Made by a program: the position numbers and the translations under genes. A DNA stretch of 64,000 nt, from the NCBI RefSeq assembly GCF_020216025.1, contig NZ_JAIWNC010000023.1, positions 124,001-188,000 on the forward strand, given 5' to 3'. Shown here one piece after another: positions 7,815 to 17,104 of this stretch. The stretch is from Jidongwangia harbinensis (GTDB taxonomy: Bacteria; Actinomycetota; Actinomycetes; Mycobacteriales; Micromonosporaceae). Each line of letters begins with the position of its first letter. The stretch's first letter is position 1. A model generated the notes under the pieces. The model searched no databases and had not been told where the DNA came from. It saw nothing but the letters and a program-made list of their open reading frames with translations.

Positions 7815-8202
7815 CCGGCACCCCGCGCCGCCGGTACGCCGCCGACTTGGCGTCCGCCACGAACCCGACGTCGTACGACGGGTTCAGCCAGGTGTCGAGG
7901 ACCAGGTCGCGCAGCGGGTGCAGCGCGGCGTCGCCGGGCGGGTAGCCGAGGTCGGCGAGGGCGGCCAGCGCCCAGTGCGCACCCTGCCACTTGGCGTACG
8001 TCCCCGGCGGGTCGGCCGAGCGGCACGGCGCCAGGAGCCGGCGCACCCGTTCCGAGTCGCGGATCTGGTCCCGGAGCGCGTCCAGGCCGGCGCCGTCCGG
8101 TGCCTCGCCGAGCACCCGGGTGCGGACCTTCCACCGGATCGACGGCTCGGCCGAGGACAGCAGCGCGTCGACGATCGGCCCGTGCCCGCCGCTGCCCGTC
8201 AC
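7579..8202 (-). pseudogene. Squalene/prenyl-cyclase-like toroid protein, C-terminus replaced by element DNA
   Basis: The GTG at 8202 begins a protein whose first ~186 residues match a family of alpha/alpha-toroid proteins of the prenyltransferase/squalene-cyclase fold: KWQGAHWALAALADLGYPPG, YRRRGVPVIRGRPRRCASQQ, and WQWPDGGWNCDKNPASDT. In family members as I know them, the last motif is followed by SSFxExLxPL and about 120-150 more residues. Here it is followed by 21 unrelated residues encoded by the 3' end of the recombinase region, then a stop. The gene is therefore split at about 7645. It follows the serine hydrolase gene by 4 bp and was probably its operon partner. The missing 3' part should lie at the left end of the element. 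Confidence 0.75.
7645..7665. other. Candidate attachment site (right junction of the element)
   Basis: Junction deduced from both sides: host coding similarity on the minus strand stops at the DT codons of CDKNPASDT (about 7645-7650), and element sequence lies to its left. On the plus strand the recombinase frame crosses it as SCTQVCPRPDS. The exact core cannot be read without the left end or an empty site. Confidence 0.55.
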
Positions 8203-8206
8203 CCGG

Positions 8207-9607
8207 TCATTGTGCCCCTGCGGCGCCGGGTCCGGGGACCCGCCAGCCGTCCGGGTCGACGCCGCCGGGCACCGCGGCGGCCGGGTCGTAGGGGCGGCGG
8301 GTGAACACGAACGTGCCGAGGTCGAGGTGGCTCACCGCACCGGCGGCGTCCCGTACGACCCGCAGCCGTTCGCCGGCGAAGTAGCCGTTGAGCCCGATCC
8401 AGCTGCCGTCGCCGGCCGGGCGCAGCCGGGTTCCCCGGCCCACCGCGCGCAGCCCGGTCAGGTCCAGGAAGCCGTCGGCCACCGGGCGCAGCAGGTACGG
8501 GGCCGGCCCCCAGTACCAGGGCCCGGCGAGATCCAGCAGGTCCGGGTCGACCACGGGCAGCGGCCGCCACGGCGCCGGGATCCGCGGCTCCCGCTCGGCC
8601 ACCGTGGCCACCAGGTCGGCGGCCATCGTGCTCACCGGGAGTCCGGCGGTCACGTTGCCGAGAACGACGGCGCCCAGCCCGTCCTCCTCGCTCACCCAGA
8701 CGGTGGCGAGGAAACCCGGCAGCGAGCCGGTGTGGCCGACCAGCAGCCGCCCGTCCCGGCGGAGGATCTGGGTGCCGAGGCCGTAGCCGCTGTCCAAGGT
8801 GGCGGCCTCGGGCGGAGACGACGGGGTACGCATCTCCGCCACCGTGTCCGGGTGCAGCACCCGTTCGTCGCCGTCGAGCAGCAGGACCGCGAGCCGGGCC
8901 AGATCCGCCGCGGTGGACCAGAGCTGCCCGGCCGGCGCCATCCGCCCGGTGTCCACGTCCGGTTCCGGCAGCAGCACGTCGGCCCAGGGGTGCACCGCCC
9001 AGCCGGTGGCGTGCGGCGCGGCCGGGACCAGCGCGGTCCGGGTCATGCCCAGCGGGTCCAGCACCTCGCGGCGCAGCACCTCGCCCCACGGCTCGCCGCG
9101 CAACCGCTCCACCAGCGCGCCGAGCAGCGCGTACCCCGGATTGGAGTAGTGGTGGCGCCCGCCCGCCGGATGCGGCTGCGGTTCGGCACCGAGCACATCG
9201 GCCAGTTCCGGCCGCAGGTCGCCCGGGGTCCGCTCCCACCACGGTCCGGGCGGGTCCGCGCGCAGCCCGGCGGTGTGCGCCAGCAGCGCACCGATCGTGG
9301 CCTGTCCCGCCGACGTGCCGGGCAGGTGCTCGGCCAGCGGATCGGTCAGCGCCAGCCGGCCCTCGTCGCGCAGGCGCAGCACCAGCAGCGCCACGAAGGT
9401 CTTGGTGATCGAGCCGATGCGGTACTGGACGTCGCCGTCCGGCGGACGCCCGTCCACGCTCCCCCAGCCCTCCACCCACACCGGGCACCCGTCACGCACC
9501 ACGGCGGCCACGGCCGACGGCGCCCGCCCCTGCACCTGACCGGTGGCGAGACGGTGGCGCAGGGCGCGGCGGGTTTCGGCCAGGAGATCGGTGCCGGTCG
9601 CTGACAT
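8207..9607 (-). CDS. Serine hydrolase, class C beta-lactamase fold
   Basis: A 466-residue beta-lactamase-family hydrolase or esterase/peptidase. Catalytic motifs are in order: SITK (SxxK, near residue 68), YSNPG (YxN, near residue 158) and GHTGSLPG (HxG, near residue 302). No signal peptide is visible, so it is probably cytoplasmic. The C-terminal 110 residues form an extra domain (WRPLPVVDPDLLDLAGPWYW...) seen in long actinobacterial members. The stop is 4 bp from the GTG of the truncated toroid gene, which suggests one transcript. Resistance to beta-lactams is not implied; most relatives act on esters or D-amino-acid peptides. Substrate unknown. Confidence 0.85.
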   Translation of the reverse strand: MSATGTDLLAETRRALRHRLATGQVQGRAPSAVAAVVRDGCPVWVEGWGSVDGRPPDGDVQYRIGSITKTFVALLVLRLRDEGRLALTDPLAEHLPGTSAGQATIGALLAHTAGLRADPPGPWWERTPGDLRPELADVLGAEPQPHPAGGRHHYSNPGYALLGALVERLRGEPWGEVLRREVLDPLGMTRTALVPAAPHATGWAVHPWADVLLPEPDVDTGRMAPAGQLWSTAADLARLAVLLLDGDERVLHPDTVAEMRTPSSPPEAATLDSGYGLGTQILRRDGRLLVGHTGSLPGFLATVWVSEEDGLGAVVLGNVTAGLPVSTMAADLVATVAEREPRIPAPWRPLPVVDPDLLDLAGPWYWGPAPYLLRPVADGFLDLTGLRAVGRGTRLRPAGDGSWIGLNGYFAGERLRVVRDAAGAVSHLDLGTFVFTRRPYDPAAAVPGGVDPDGWRVPGPGAAGAQ

Positions 9608-9677
9608 GCCGGCGAACGTACCAATGATGACGATCGCGCGGCATCCGGGCGCCCGGACCGGGGCGGCGCGGCCCGGG

Positions 9678-11786
<2,109 letters not shown>

Positions 11787-11875
11787 GCGCCGTGCGTTCC
11801 CCGTCGGGCCGTTCACCAACCCCCGTGACACGCGGGCGTCCCGTGACGACTGCCACGGGACGCCGGCGTACCGGG

Positions 11876-12379
11876 TCAGCCGTGCTGCTCGGTCACCACA
11901 TACCGGCGCAGGCGGGCCCGGCCGGTTTCCCCGGTCCGGGCGCCGGCGACCGGGCGGGCCGTCGCGTCGTCGGTCCCCGGCCAGGACGTGTGGTGCTCGG
12001 CGTGCCGGGAGTCGGTGCGGGACTCCCGGCCGTAGCCGGCCGTGCCGGTGTCCAGGTCTCCGCCGGCCGCCGGGTACCCGTAGTACCGGTACAGCTCGTC
12101 CTCCTCCGCGGGGCTGAGGTCGCCGTCGGCGTCGATCCGCGGGGCGTTCTTGACGGTGTCGGAGTCGAACGGCACCACGATCCGGTCATCGGTGAGCGAC
12201 GCCCGCTGCAGGGGGACGAACGACTCCTTGGTGCCGAACAGCCCGGTCTTGACCGAGACCCACTCCGGGTCGCCGCTGCGGTTGTCGAGATAGACCTGAC
12301 CGGCCGAGCCGATCTTGCCGCCGCCGGACTCGTAGACGTCCTTGCCGAATAGCCTCTGGATGTCATTCCTGGTGATCAT
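11876..12379 (-). CDS. PRC-barrel protein with a missing C-terminal DUF2382 domain
   Basis: About 167 residues. ITRNDIQRLFGKDVYESGGG followed by KIGSAGQVYLDNRSGDPEWV is a PRC-barrel domain (residues 1-80). A low-complexity Asp/Glu/Tyr/Gly/Thr linker follows. The protein stops at RARLRRYVVTEQHG. In related actinobacterial proteins, R(L)R(R/K)YVVTE begins the DUF2382 domain of about 100 residues, so this copy ends where that domain should start. ATG at 12379 has GAAAGGG six bases upstream. PRC-barrel proteins of this type are thought to act in stress or RNA-related functions; no specific role can be given. Confidence 0.8.
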   Translation of the reverse strand: MITRNDIQRLFGKDVYESGGGKIGSAGQVYLDNRSGDPEWVSVKTGLFGTKESFVPLQRASLTDDRIVVPFDSDTVKNAPRIDADGDLSPAEEDELYRYYGYPAAGGDLDTGTAGYGRESRTDSRHAEHHTSWPGTDDATARPVAGARTGETGRARLRRYVVTEQHG

Positions 12380-12690
12380 GCGAGCCCTTTCCATGGGGGA
12401 TGGAAACGCACGAAACCGCTGCTCAGCGGCTCGTACGTGATCTCAGATGCCCGCCCATGCACCGCATAAACAATGGCGTTGTGAATTGTTTCCCGGCCAC
12501 CTCGATGCATTACCCGAAAGGATTAAGAATGCGCCACGAGCGGTGGCCGCACGGCGGTGCGGCCGACTCGGTGGTACACCGGCGTGGTCGTGGACGCCGC
12601 GCCCGCCCGGCGAGGCGGAGACCGGCCGAGCCGGTCCGCCGTTCCCCTTCGGAGGGGAATCCGACCAGCTCAGCGGCCGTTGTACCGCAG
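12380..12690. promoter_or_regulatory. Divergent intergenic region with AT-rich dyad and TCGG-loop hairpin
   Basis: Holds an AT-rich patch unusual for this genome, with AAACAA (12468) and TTGTTT (12486) as a dyad around 12 bases, and a perfect 7-bp hairpin TTCCCCT-TCGG-AGGGGAA at 12642-12659. An ATG at 12529 with AAAGGA upstream is in frame with the following radical SAM gene and could extend it by 54 Arg-rich residues. Promoters for the PRC-barrel gene and the radical SAM gene are expected here. Confidence 0.4.
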
Positions 12691-13749
12691 GTGAGCGACG
12701 TACTGGACATCCGCCGCATCTACCTCGAGCCGGACGCGGCCGCGCTGCAGCGCGGCAAGGAGGTGCTGGCCCGCTGGCCGGACGCCGAGCGCGTCGAGGT
12801 GGCCAGCCACCAGCGGATCCCGGAGCTGTACGGCGACGAGACGAACGTCGGCCGCTGGGTCCGGATCAAGCGGGAGGCGCTGGTGCTCGGCGTGAAGCGG
12901 TCACTGACCGCCCGCCCGAACGGCCGCTCGGCCGACTTCATCGCGCCGTCGACCGCCAACGGCTGCGCGATGGCCTGCGCCTACTGCTACGTGCCGCGGC
13001 GCAAGGGCTACAGCAACCCGATCACGGTCTTCGCCAACATCGACAAGATCACCGGGTACGTGCAGCGCCACGTCGCCCGGCAGGGGGTCAAGCCGGCGCC
13101 CAACGAGTGTGACCCGCACGCCTGGGTCTACGACATCGGGGAGAACTCCGACTGCAGCCTGGACGCCCGGATCAGTGACAACGTGCGGGACCTGGTGGAG
13201 ACGTTCCGGTGGATGCCGACCGCCAAGGCCAGCTTCGCCACCAAACACGTCAACACCGACCTGCTGGACTGGGACCCGCAGGGCCGTACCCGGATCCGGT
13301 TCTCGCTGATGCCGCAGGCCGACGCGAAGCTCCTGGACATCCGCACCACGCCGGTGCCCGAGCGGATCGCCGCGATCGACGACTTCGTGGCCGCCGGGTA
13401 CGAGGTGCACGTCAACTTCAGCCCGGTGGTGGTGCGCGACGGCTGGCTCGCCGACTGGGCCGAACTGCTCGACCAGCTCGACGCCGGCCTGGGCGCCGCG
13501 GCCAAGGCCCAGCTCGCCGCCGAAGTGATCTTCCTGACCCACAACGAGAAGCTGCACCAGGTCAATCTGGGCTGGCACCCGAAGGCGGAACAGGTGCTGT
13601 GGCGCCCCGACCTGCAGCAGGTCAAGCACTCCCAGAACGGCGCCGAGAACGTCCGGTACCGGACCGGCAGCAAGGGCCGGTACGTGGCCGCCTTGACCGG
13701 CCTCATCGCGCAGCGGACGCCGTATTGTCGTATCCGCTATGCCTTCTAG
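12691..13749 (+). CDS. Spore photoproduct lyase family radical SAM protein (copy 1)
   Basis: About 352 residues. The radical SAM cluster is NGCAMACAYCYVPRRKG (CxxxCxxC, near residues 91-98), which binds a 4Fe-4S cluster and S-adenosylmethionine. DVLDIRRIYLEPDAAALQRG, FIAPSTANGC, YDIGENSDCSLDA and KHVNTDLLDWDPQGRTRIRF match the spore-photoproduct-lyase-like family found in non-Bacillus bacteria. The family role is inferred to be DNA photoproduct repair; the substrate here is unproven. The GTG at 12691 lacks a good ribosome site, whereas ATG 12529 in the same frame has one, so the start is uncertain. A different relative lies 2.2 kb downstream on the opposite strand. Confidence 0.8.
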   Translation: MSDVLDIRRIYLEPDAAALQRGKEVLARWPDAERVEVASHQRIPELYGDETNVGRWVRIKREALVLGVKRSLTARPNGRSADFIAPSTANGCAMACAYCYVPRRKGYSNPITVFANIDKITGYVQRHVARQGVKPAPNECDPHAWVYDIGENSDCSLDARISDNVRDLVETFRWMPTAKASFATKHVNTDLLDWDPQGRTRIRFSLMPQADAKLLDIRTTPVPERIAAIDDFVAAGYEVHVNFSPVVVRDGWLADWAELLDQLDAGLGAAAKAQLAAEVIFLTHNEKLHQVNLGWHPKAEQVLWRPDLQQVKHSQNGAENVRYRTGSKGRYVAALTGLIAQRTPYCRIRYAF

Positions 13750-13809
13750 ACTGATCATCCCCGTCGACGGGGCGCGCACTCCGGCGATGCGCCTCCCGGT
13801 CGCTCGTCC

Positions 13810-14349
13810 GTGAGCGCTCCGGCCCTGGTGGTGGTGAGCGGCGCACCGGGCAGCGGCAAGACCACGCTGGCGCACACGGTGGCCCGGCACGTCGGCTGCC
13901 CCGCGATCTGCCGCGACGAGATCCGCGAGGGCATGGCGCACGCCGGCACCGCCGACCCCACCATGCGCCGCACCCTGGACACGTTCTTCGACACGCTGGG
14001 CGTGCTGCTGCGCGCCGGGGTGACCGTGGTGGCCGAGTCCGCCTTCCAGGACCGGCTGTGGCGGCCGATCCTGTCCCCGCTGGCCGGCCTCGCCACCATC
14101 CGGATCATCCGGTGCACCGCCGACGCCCGGGTGTCCCGCGACCGGATCGCCCGCCGTCTGGTCACCGACCGGCACCGTGCCGCGCACCGGGACCGGGAAC
14201 TGCTGCGCGGCCTCGACGACGGCACCCGGTCGCTGGCCGACTGGACACCGATCGCGCTCAGCGTGCCGACCCTGGTCGTGGACACCAGCGACGGCTACGC
14301 GCCCGGCCTGGACACCATCGTGGCGTTCGCGGCCGGCCCGCGCCCCTGA
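13810..14349 (+). CDS. P-loop AAA/kinase-like protein
   Basis: A 179-residue ATP-binding protein with a Walker A loop, VVVSGAPGSGKTTLAH, at residues 7-21. ICRDEIREGM and VTVVAESAFQDRLWRPIL follow the pattern of small nucleoside/antibiotic-kinase-like ATPases (chloramphenicol phosphotransferase and Zeta-toxin fold). RCTADARVSRDRIARR is a likely lid region with Arg fingers. The GTG at 13810 follows the radical SAM gene by 60 bp on the same strand, so the two may be co-transcribed. Substrate unknown. A 36/37-bp tandem repeat begins at its stop codon. Confidence 0.75.
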   Translation: MSAPALVVVSGAPGSGKTTLAHTVARHVGCPAICRDEIREGMAHAGTADPTMRRTLDTFFDTLGVLLRAGVTVVAESAFQDRLWRPILSPLAGLATIRIIRCTADARVSRDRIARRLVTDRHRAAHRDRELLRGLDDGTRSLADWTPIALSVPTLVVDTSDGYAPGLDTIVAFAAGPRP

Positions 14350-14468
14350 CCACGGGCGGCCGCTGGGGCACCGGCCGCACCCCTGACCACGGGCGGCCAG
14401 TGGGCACCGGCCGCACCCCTGGCCACGGGCGGCCAGTGGGCACCGGCCGCACCCCTGACCGCGGCGGC
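14343..14468. repeat. 36/37-bp tandem repeat, three copies plus a partial
   Basis: Units begin at about 14343, 14380, 14416 and 14452, each starting CCCCTGRCCACGGGCGGCC (the first unit 37 bp, the next two 36, the last partial). The array starts at the stop codon of the P-loop gene and ends at the stop of the convergent NUDIX gene. It has no coding role and may contribute to termination. Confidence 0.8.
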
Positions 14469-14469
14469 C

Positions 14470-14895
14470 CTACGGCGCCGGCTTCCCGCCTACCGGGAGC
14501 AGCTCGAGCGTCGCGGGCAGCTGGGAGTGCAGCGGCGCGGGCAGCGCGTTCGGGGCGAACCAGCCGAGCCGGTCGAACTTGTGCGGCTCACCGATCGCCA
14601 CCGCCTCCGGGTCGACCCGTACCGCGAACACGATCGCCACCCAGTGCGACGGCGGGTCCTCGCGCAGCACGTTGCGCACGCCGAGCAGGGTGGTGCCGAG
14701 GGGCTCGGTGGCGTACTCCTCGCGTACCTCCCGGGCCACCGCCGCCTCGAACGTCTCGCCGAACTCCAGGGCCCCGGCGCCGCAGTCCCAGGCACCGGGT
14801 TCGTCCCGGGCACCGGGCGAACGGCGGGCCAGCAGGATCCGGCCTTCGTCGTCCCGGCACACGAAGACACAGGAGACGTCGGGCTTGCGGGTCAC
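14470..14895 (-). CDS. NUDIX hydrolase
   Basis: About 141 residues. The NUDIX box is complete: GALEFGETFEAAVAREVREE followed by Y, matching Gx5Ex7REUxEExGU except that Tyr replaces the usual Gly. It hydrolyses a nucleoside diphosphate linked to another group; the substrate cannot be read. The GTG at 14895 is chosen because GGGGAGG lies six bases upstream and the domain begins at once (TRKPDVSCVFVCRDDEGRIL); the longer open frame to 15027 runs into repeat DNA. The C-terminus PHKFDRLGWFAPNALPAPLH is typical of the family. Confidence 0.88.
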   Translation of the reverse strand: MTRKPDVSCVFVCRDDEGRILLARRSPGARDEPGAWDCGAGALEFGETFEAAVAREVREEYATEPLGTTLLGVRNVLREDPPSHWVAIVFAVRVDPEAVAIGEPHKFDRLGWFAPNALPAPLHSQLPATLELLPVGGKPAP

Positions 14896-14996
14896 GGGCG
14901 CCTCCCCGGGCGGTCGCGGACGGTCGCCGCCATGGTGCCGCAGACGCGCCCGTCCTCGGGCACCGGGCCCGCCCCGCGACGTGTCGGCCCCCTCAC

Positions 14997-15198
14997 CCAA
15001 ACCCCTACGCCCCACACCCGACAGCACCCACCCGCCCGTGTCGACCTACGGCGCGCTCCAAACCCCAACGCCCCACACCCGACAGCACCCACCCGCCCGT
15101 GTCGACCTACGGCGCGCTCCAAACCCGAACTCCCCACACCCGACAGCACCCACCCGCCCGTGTCGACCTACGGCGCGCTCCAAACCCCAACGCCCCAC
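14997..15198. repeat. 61-bp direct tandem repeat, three full copies
   Basis: Units start at 15001, 15062 and 15123, with a partial fourth at 15184. They differ by only one to three bases, mainly in ACCCCWACGCCCC versus ACCCGAACTCCCC. Each unit contains CGACAGCACCCACCCGCCCG and TGTCGACCTACGGCGCGCT. The period is not a multiple of three and no gene crosses it. It lies between the NUDIX start and the BKACE start, so it occupies the divergent promoter region. Confidence 0.9.
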
Positions 15199-15286
15199 CC
15201 CGATCGCGCCTGCCAACGGCACCTCCGAACCCGCGCTCCCCGCAGCAAGTCGGCGCGCTGCCACGGCGGTCTGGCAGGCTGGACGG

Positions 15287-16003
15287 GTGATCAGACGGAT
15301 CAAGGCGTGCCTGAACGGCGGCCGCACCGACCCGCCGGTACCGGTCACTCCGGCGCAGCTGGCGGACGCCGCGACCGGGGCGGTGGCGGCCGGCGCCGAG
15401 GCCGTACACCTGCATCCGCGCGGCCCGGACGGCCACGAGTCCCTGGCCGCGGCGGACGTCGGCGCGGCGGTGTCCGCGGCCCGCCGGGCCGGAGCGCCGG
15501 TGGGCGTGTCGACCGGACTGTGGATCACCGGCGGGGACGTCGCCGCACGGCAACGGCTGGTGCGGGGCTGGGCCGAGCTGGACGACCGGCCCGACTTCGC
15601 GTCCGTCAACGTGGGCGAGGAGGGGTACGCCGGCCTGGTGGACACGCTCACCGGCCTCGGCGTGGCGGTCGAGGCGGGGGTGTGGACGCCGGCCGAGGCG
15701 GACCGGGCCGGCGACGTGAGCCGGATTCTGGTGGAGATCATCGGTACGCCGGCCGGCGCGGCGGTGTCCGCGGCCGACGCCGTGCTGGACCGGCTGCACC
15801 GGCTCGACTTGCGGGTGCCGGTGCTGCTGCACGGCGAGGACGCGGCGTGCTGGCCGCTGGTGGCGCACGCCGGGCGGCTCGGCCTGCCCACCCGGATCGG
15901 GTTCGAGGACACCCTGACCTTTCCGGACGGCTCCCCCGCGCCCGACAACGCCGCCCTGGTCCGGCGGGCGCTGGCGGTGTGGACGGCCGGTCAGGTCCAG
16001 TAG
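15287..16003 (+). CDS. BKACE-family (3-keto-5-aminohexanoate cleavage-type) enzyme
   Basis: A 238-residue TIM-barrel enzyme. IRRIKACLNGGRTDPPVPVT and AGAEAVHLHPRGPDGHESL are the N-terminal signatures of the beta-keto acid cleavage (BKACE) family, with the HLH pair as metal ligands. Known members condense a beta-keto acid with acetyl-CoA and release acetoacetate and a new acyl-CoA. FASVNVGEEG, VEIIGTPAGAA and RIGFEDTLTFPDG are consistent with later strands and the active site. It is shorter than the lysine-fermentation enzyme (about 270-300), like other small actinobacterial members. The GTG at 15287 is inferred from where family similarity begins. Its last 13 bases overlap the convergent radical SAM gene. 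Confidence 0.78.
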   Translation: MIRRIKACLNGGRTDPPVPVTPAQLADAATGAVAAGAEAVHLHPRGPDGHESLAAADVGAAVSAARRAGAPVGVSTGLWITGGDVAARQRLVRGWAELDDRPDFASVNVGEEGYAGLVDTLTGLGVAVEAGVWTPAEADRAGDVSRILVEIIGTPAGAAVSAADAVLDRLHRLDLRVPVLLHGEDAACWPLVAHAGRLGLPTRIGFEDTLTFPDGSPAPDNAALVRRALAVWTAGQVQ

Positions 16004-17076
16004 AGCACGCGGCAGCCGGGCAGCCGCCGGGCGATCTCGGTGTCGAACCAGTCGCGCAGCTCGGCCATGGTCTCGCGGGGGTAGACGTACTTCACCGCGC
16101 CGTACCTGCCGTGCTTGCGGCTGCGGGACGCCTCGTCCATCTCCAGACGGGTACGCGGATACCAGCCCAGCAGCACCTCCTTGCTGCCGGGCGTGAACCG
16201 GTGGGTGATCAGTTCCGCGGTCAGGTCGAGTCCGGGCACGCCGGCCACCGCGTCGCGGACCGCGTCCAGCAGCAGCCCGTAGTGGGTGCGCCAGTCGGGC
16301 ACCGGCATGATCGGCGCGATGGTGAGTCCGACCGGGTAGCCGTCCAGGGCGAGCCGGCGCAGCGCGGCCAGGCGGTCCTCCACCCGGGCGGTGCCGCCCT
16401 CCAGGCGGGTGCTGACCGGCCGGCAGTTGACGCTGAACCGGACCCGGGTACGCCCGGCGTGCGGCAGCCCGACGAAGCCGTCCACGTCGTCGTACTTGGT
16501 GGTCCAGCGCAGTTGCACCGGCGCGTCCCAGGCGCCGAAGTGTTCCACCGCGCGCCGCCAGCTGCCGGTGAGGTGTTCCAGGGCCAGCGGGTCGGTGTAG
16601 CAGGACGCCTCGAACGTGGTGCCCTCGTCCGCGCGGGCGGAGCTGCGGCTGGTCACCTGGCCGCGGCCGGCGTAGTCGGTGAGGCCGGTCAGGATCTCGT
16701 CGAGGTCGGCGTACACCCGGGTGACCGGCGGGCCGGACAGCGACCCGGCCAGGTAGCAGTACTGGCAGTGCGCGGGGCAGCCCTCGGCCAGGTCGAACCG
16801 CCAGTCCGCGCTGGGCGCGATGGGCTGCAGCCGGCGCCGTGACGGCGGGCTCACCACGATGGCCAGGGTGGCCTTGGCCCGGGCGTACGTCTCCCGGTCG
16901 GTGGCGCCGCGGACACCGGTGAGCCGGTTCGAGGCGAGCCGTTCCACCTCGAGGCCGCGCGCCTCGGCCAGGGCCATGATCCGGTGCCCGTGCGGGTGGT
17001 CGTACGCGGCCGGCGTGGCCACCACCCGCCGCGGCGTCCACCGGCGCGCCGGGCGGGCCACGGTTTCGTCGGTCAC
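15991..17076 (-). CDS. SPL-type radical SAM protein (copy 2)
   Basis: A 361-residue protein with EGCPAHCQYCYLAGSLSGPP (CxxxCxxC, near residues 99-106). TPAAYDHPHGHRIMALAEAR and FEASCYTDPLALEHLTGSW resemble SplB/COG1533 radical SAM proteins related to spore photoproduct lyase. KEVLLGWYPRTRLEMDEASR and KYVYPRETM in the C-terminus are conserved in this group. It probably repairs thymine photoproducts or acts in an unknown radical reaction. It differs clearly in sequence from the relative at 12691, so this is not a recent duplication. It overlaps the BKACE gene by 13 bp at the 3' end. The start at 17076 is GTG. Confidence 0.82.
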   Translation of the reverse strand: MTDETVARPARRWTPRRVVATPAAYDHPHGHRIMALAEARGLEVERLASNRLTGVRGATDRETYARAKATLAIVVSPPSRRRLQPIAPSADWRFDLAEGCPAHCQYCYLAGSLSGPPVTRVYADLDEILTGLTDYAGRGQVTSRSSARADEGTTFEASCYTDPLALEHLTGSWRRAVEHFGAWDAPVQLRWTTKYDDVDGFVGLPHAGRTRVRFSVNCRPVSTRLEGGTARVEDRLAALRRLALDGYPVGLTIAPIMPVPDWRTHYGLLLDAVRDAVAGVPGLDLTAELITHRFTPGSKEVLLGWYPRTRLEMDEASRSRKHGRYGAVKYVYPRETMAELRDWFDTEIARRLPGCRVLYWT

Positions 17077-17104
17077 CGTGGGGGTGGTACCCGCAGGACG
17101 CCGG

